Source: Onthophagus taurus
Taxonomy: Eukaryota > Arthropoda > Insecta > Coleoptera > Scarabaeidae
Reading direction: 5' to 3'
DNA length: 64,000 nucleotides
NCBI RefSeq assembly: GCF_036711975.1
Contig: NC_091968.1
Location: 1,674,001-1,738,000, forward strand
The stretch's first letter is position 1; each line of letters opens with the position of its first letter. A program made the position numbers and the translations under genes. The notes beneath the pieces are model-generated. The model saw only the letters and a list, made by a program, of their open reading frames with translations. It did not search any database and was not told the DNA's origin. Below are positions 61,505 through 64,000 of the stretch, one piece after another.

Positions 61505-63159
61505 ACAGGTGTATCTAAATTGATGCGAAAGATTTTAAGGGGTGATTTTTCAGCGAAAATTAAAAAACCACTTCTCCTCCAAGTTACAGCCCTCTAAAAC
61601 TGGGAAAAAAAATTGTTCTTTAATAAATTCACTATGGAGGAATTTGGAAGGATGAAATTTGGTAGATAACTATTACTAATAAGGTGATAGTTTTTGACGA
61701 TTTTTATAACCCCAATATGTTTTTATAAGGGGGTGAAAAAATCCACCCCTATGATACTTCGCATCAGAACTTTTTAATGCATCTACATTTTTCTATTTAA
61801 AAAATTAATCAAAATAGAGGGATTCAATATGCAACTTTTTTGTCTCTTAACATTTTCTCCTAAAGTTGTTAGTTTGTCCATAAAAAAATAAAATAGTACC
61901 TATTTGACACAAATTCATAGTATGGTTATTATTTATGTAAAAATATCAAGTAGGCTGATGTCATAATGACAAATTTTTCAATATTATAACAATAACAATT
62001 AACAAAACTACAAAAACAAATAATAACGTTAACAAAATATTAATAATCATAATAAATATTGAAAATGCCGCCCCTCAGCAGCGACGCACGATTCTACCCT
62101 TCGCCTCATTGAATTTCGTATTCTTTCAAATATTCCTGGTGTATTCCTAACAGTTTCACATGATGCGATGATACGATTCCGTAAATCTTTAATATTTTCA
62201 ACAGGAGTTGAGTAAACCAGGGTTTTAAGAAAACTCCAAATACAGAAATCTAATGGATTTAATTCCGGAGATCTGGCTGGCCAATTCTGAGGACCACCGC
62301 TGCCTATCCAACGTTTTGTATAAACTTCGTCTACGTAGCGACGAGCGTTAATACTAAAATGCGCATGTACCATAATTCTCGCTTGATTTCTATCGAAACG
62401 TCATCAAGAAGCAGGGGCAACTCCTCTTCGAGGAAATTACAGTATGCGTCTCCATTTAATCTCATTGGAAAAAAATATGGTCCAATTAAATAATTGTCAA
62501 TGACACCAAGCCATACATTTAATGAAAATTGGTGTTGAAAATTGGATTCAACAATTTTATGTGGATTTTCTTCAGCCCATATGTGATTATTATGAAAATT
62601 TCTGATGGATTCTTTTGAAAAGTTACAAAATCAGTAAATAAAATACGACATAAAATCTGCGGGGTTTGTGTAACTATTTGAAGAATCCATTGGCAAAAAA
62701 TGCATTGGCGCTTGAACACGTTGCAGATGACAAGGATACAAAAGTTCTTCCTCTAGTACTACATTATGTACTTCTCGTGAACGTCCGCAATCGACAATTC
62801 TTCTTGAAAAAAATGTTGCATATTGAATCTCTCTATTTAAATTAATTTTTTAAATAGAAAAATGTAGACGCATTAAAAAGTTCTGATGTGAAGTGATGTG
62901 ATAATTACAATTACATAATTACAACATCAAGTTATTATTTATATTAATAATATTACTTCTTTTATGAAGCTTTTTCATTGAGAAAAATTAACAACATTAA
63001 TTTGTATGTTTAGACTGGTTTTGACTTGATAATAATATATGTTTATTTATTTATCGTTTTTTATGGTAACCGGAAAATCCGTTTTGACCAAAAAGTTATA
63101 TGAAAGACCCCCCTTAATTTTCATTGAAAAATCACCCCTTCAAATTTAGATAACCTGTA
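61505..63159. mobile_element. Mariner-like element in Lrrk intron 13
   Basis: The left end ACAGGTGTATCTAAATTGAT with AGGGGTGATTTTTCAGCGAA is mirrored at 63107-63159 (TTCATTGAAAAATCACCCCT, AAATTTAGATAACCTGTA), with TA at both sides. An inner inverted pair (61769-61815 and 62837-62885, TTTAATGCATCTACATTTTT type) and the minus-strand transposase relic lie inside. Confidence 0.75.
62047..62830 (-). pseudogene. Mariner-like transposase relic, DUF4817 family, C-terminal half
   Basis: Minus frames give [120 protein letters not shown] and CVAAEGRHFQYLL. The third catalytic Asp (NPLDF) is present. The block that should read MHDGAPAHFS is damaged (MVHAHFS), and frameshifts separate the pieces. Confidence 0.75.
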
Positions 63160-64000
63160 TATCTTGGTATGTATCAACTTTGGTTGGTACCTCGAAGTAT
63201 CTCGAATTATTGGAGGGTACATTGCCATTTAAGGAACTTTAAGTGTTATTCGTTGCTCATTTGTTTTCTGAAATAAAAACAATTGAATACTGCCTTATTA
63301 TGGCAAATAAAATATTAAACAACTTTTGTATAAAATGTTTATACAAGATATATACTATGTTCCATACATAATGGGCACCTATATATACTATATTCCATAC
63401 ATAATGGGCCATAGAAACCAGGGCGTACCTACCTACATACCTAGTTTGTCCCACATAAAATGCAACATGTCAATATAATTTAACATTACAGTAAAACCTC
63501 AACATATTATAGCTTAACAAAAATATACAACAATCTAGCGCTGAATAACAAATAAAACTAGACTAACACTAGCACTAGAACTAGAAACATTCCATTTAGC
63601 TGTGCGTCTCTTAACCACTTAAGCGTTTCATTTTTGTAAGAAAAGGTGTTTAAAATCTGTCAGTTTGTTTTATTTTATTTTCTCTTTAAGTCTTAAAAAT
63701 TAGTAAGGAATCTGAAATTAAGTAAAAAACAAGAAATGAAATGATTTAATTTTAAAATAGTTAAATTTATTCAATAAGAAATTTGGGTATGACATATTTT
63801 AAAACATTCAATGCACAATCCTACTTTATAAACGTATTGGAGAGAGTTTTTCTTCAACTTTTCCATATTTTTCCATAAATTTTTTGAATTTCCAAACATG
63901 ATTTTAGAGCTTTCTGTTTTGTATATACCAAAAGAATTCCAAATTGTCTGATGAAGAAGGTGTTGAAACATTTTATAATTATATTTCTTTCCGCGCATTT
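63160..64000. other. Lrrk intron 13, right edge
   Basis: 63340-63420 has two copies of TTCCATACATAATGGGC. 63420-63610 is an internal scrap of the palindromic-array family (ACATAAAATGCAACATGTCA, AACTAGACTAACACTAG). 63620-64000 is AT-rich; the minus frame 63771-63998 has no recognised domain. Confidence 0.35.

Noticed and set aside
63771-63998. 75-codon minus-strand frame at the window edge
   Set aside because: Low-complexity Lys/Asn-rich translation typical of AT-rich intron DNA; no family match.
1-64000. tRNA or rRNA genes
   Set aside because: No cloverleaf with recognisable A and B boxes and no rRNA core was seen by eye; a dedicated scan was not possible.

Overview
The window looks like nuclear DNA of an insect, most probably a beetle. 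It is AT-rich, with host introns of about 50-80 bp where nothing has been inserted, GT/AG junctions that keep reading phase, and protein sequences of clearly insect type. The order is an inference from overall character and was not tested by any search. Most of the 64 kb is transposon and satellite debris lying between and inside six conserved host genes.

Host genes, left to right: the last exon of the spliceosomal gene Prp3 (+, 1483-2234); Raf/pole hole (-, kinase exon 7950-9293 and RBD-C1 exon 15946-16635, split by a 6.65-kb intron); EndoG, mitochondrial nuclease (-, 22517-23550, three exons); a short SECIS-binding-protein-2-like L7Ae gene (+, 23952-25018, four exons) head to head with EndoG; Suppressor of fused (-, 31278-37479, four exons); and Lrrk, an ankyrin-LRR-Roc-COR kinase gene (+, from 38171; 13 exons traced to 61465), head to head with Su(fu). 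The Lrrk kinase and WD40 parts lie beyond the right edge. Exon phases were added up across every junction of EndoG, SBP2, Su(fu) and Lrrk and are consistent. A 66-codon membrane micropeptide ORF lies inside Lrrk intron 3.

Repeats: Jockey-like and other LINE fragments, one nearly complete Penelope-like element with a GIY-YIG domain and a second broken one, piggyBac, PIF/Harbinger, several hAT pieces, a pogo-like piece, and six remnants of one mariner-like family with a DUF4817-type helix-turn-helix. Several insertions can be dated relative to each other by nesting and by exact target-site duplications. Satellites with periods of about 21, 122, 142, 168 and 176 bp are present.

Most notable: (1) a 5.35-kb non-coding element built of palindromic arrays, with CAGTGAATTTC-type ends and a TA duplication, accounts for all but about 55 bp of Lrrk intron 9; (2) two tandem copies of what looks like the last exon of ribosomal protein L27A, with its splice acceptor, captured in an unclassified TGCAC-rich repeat; (3) hammerhead-ribozyme-like motifs beside the Penelope element and, in mirror orientation, at both ends of a 3.6-kb insertion in Lrrk intron 6.
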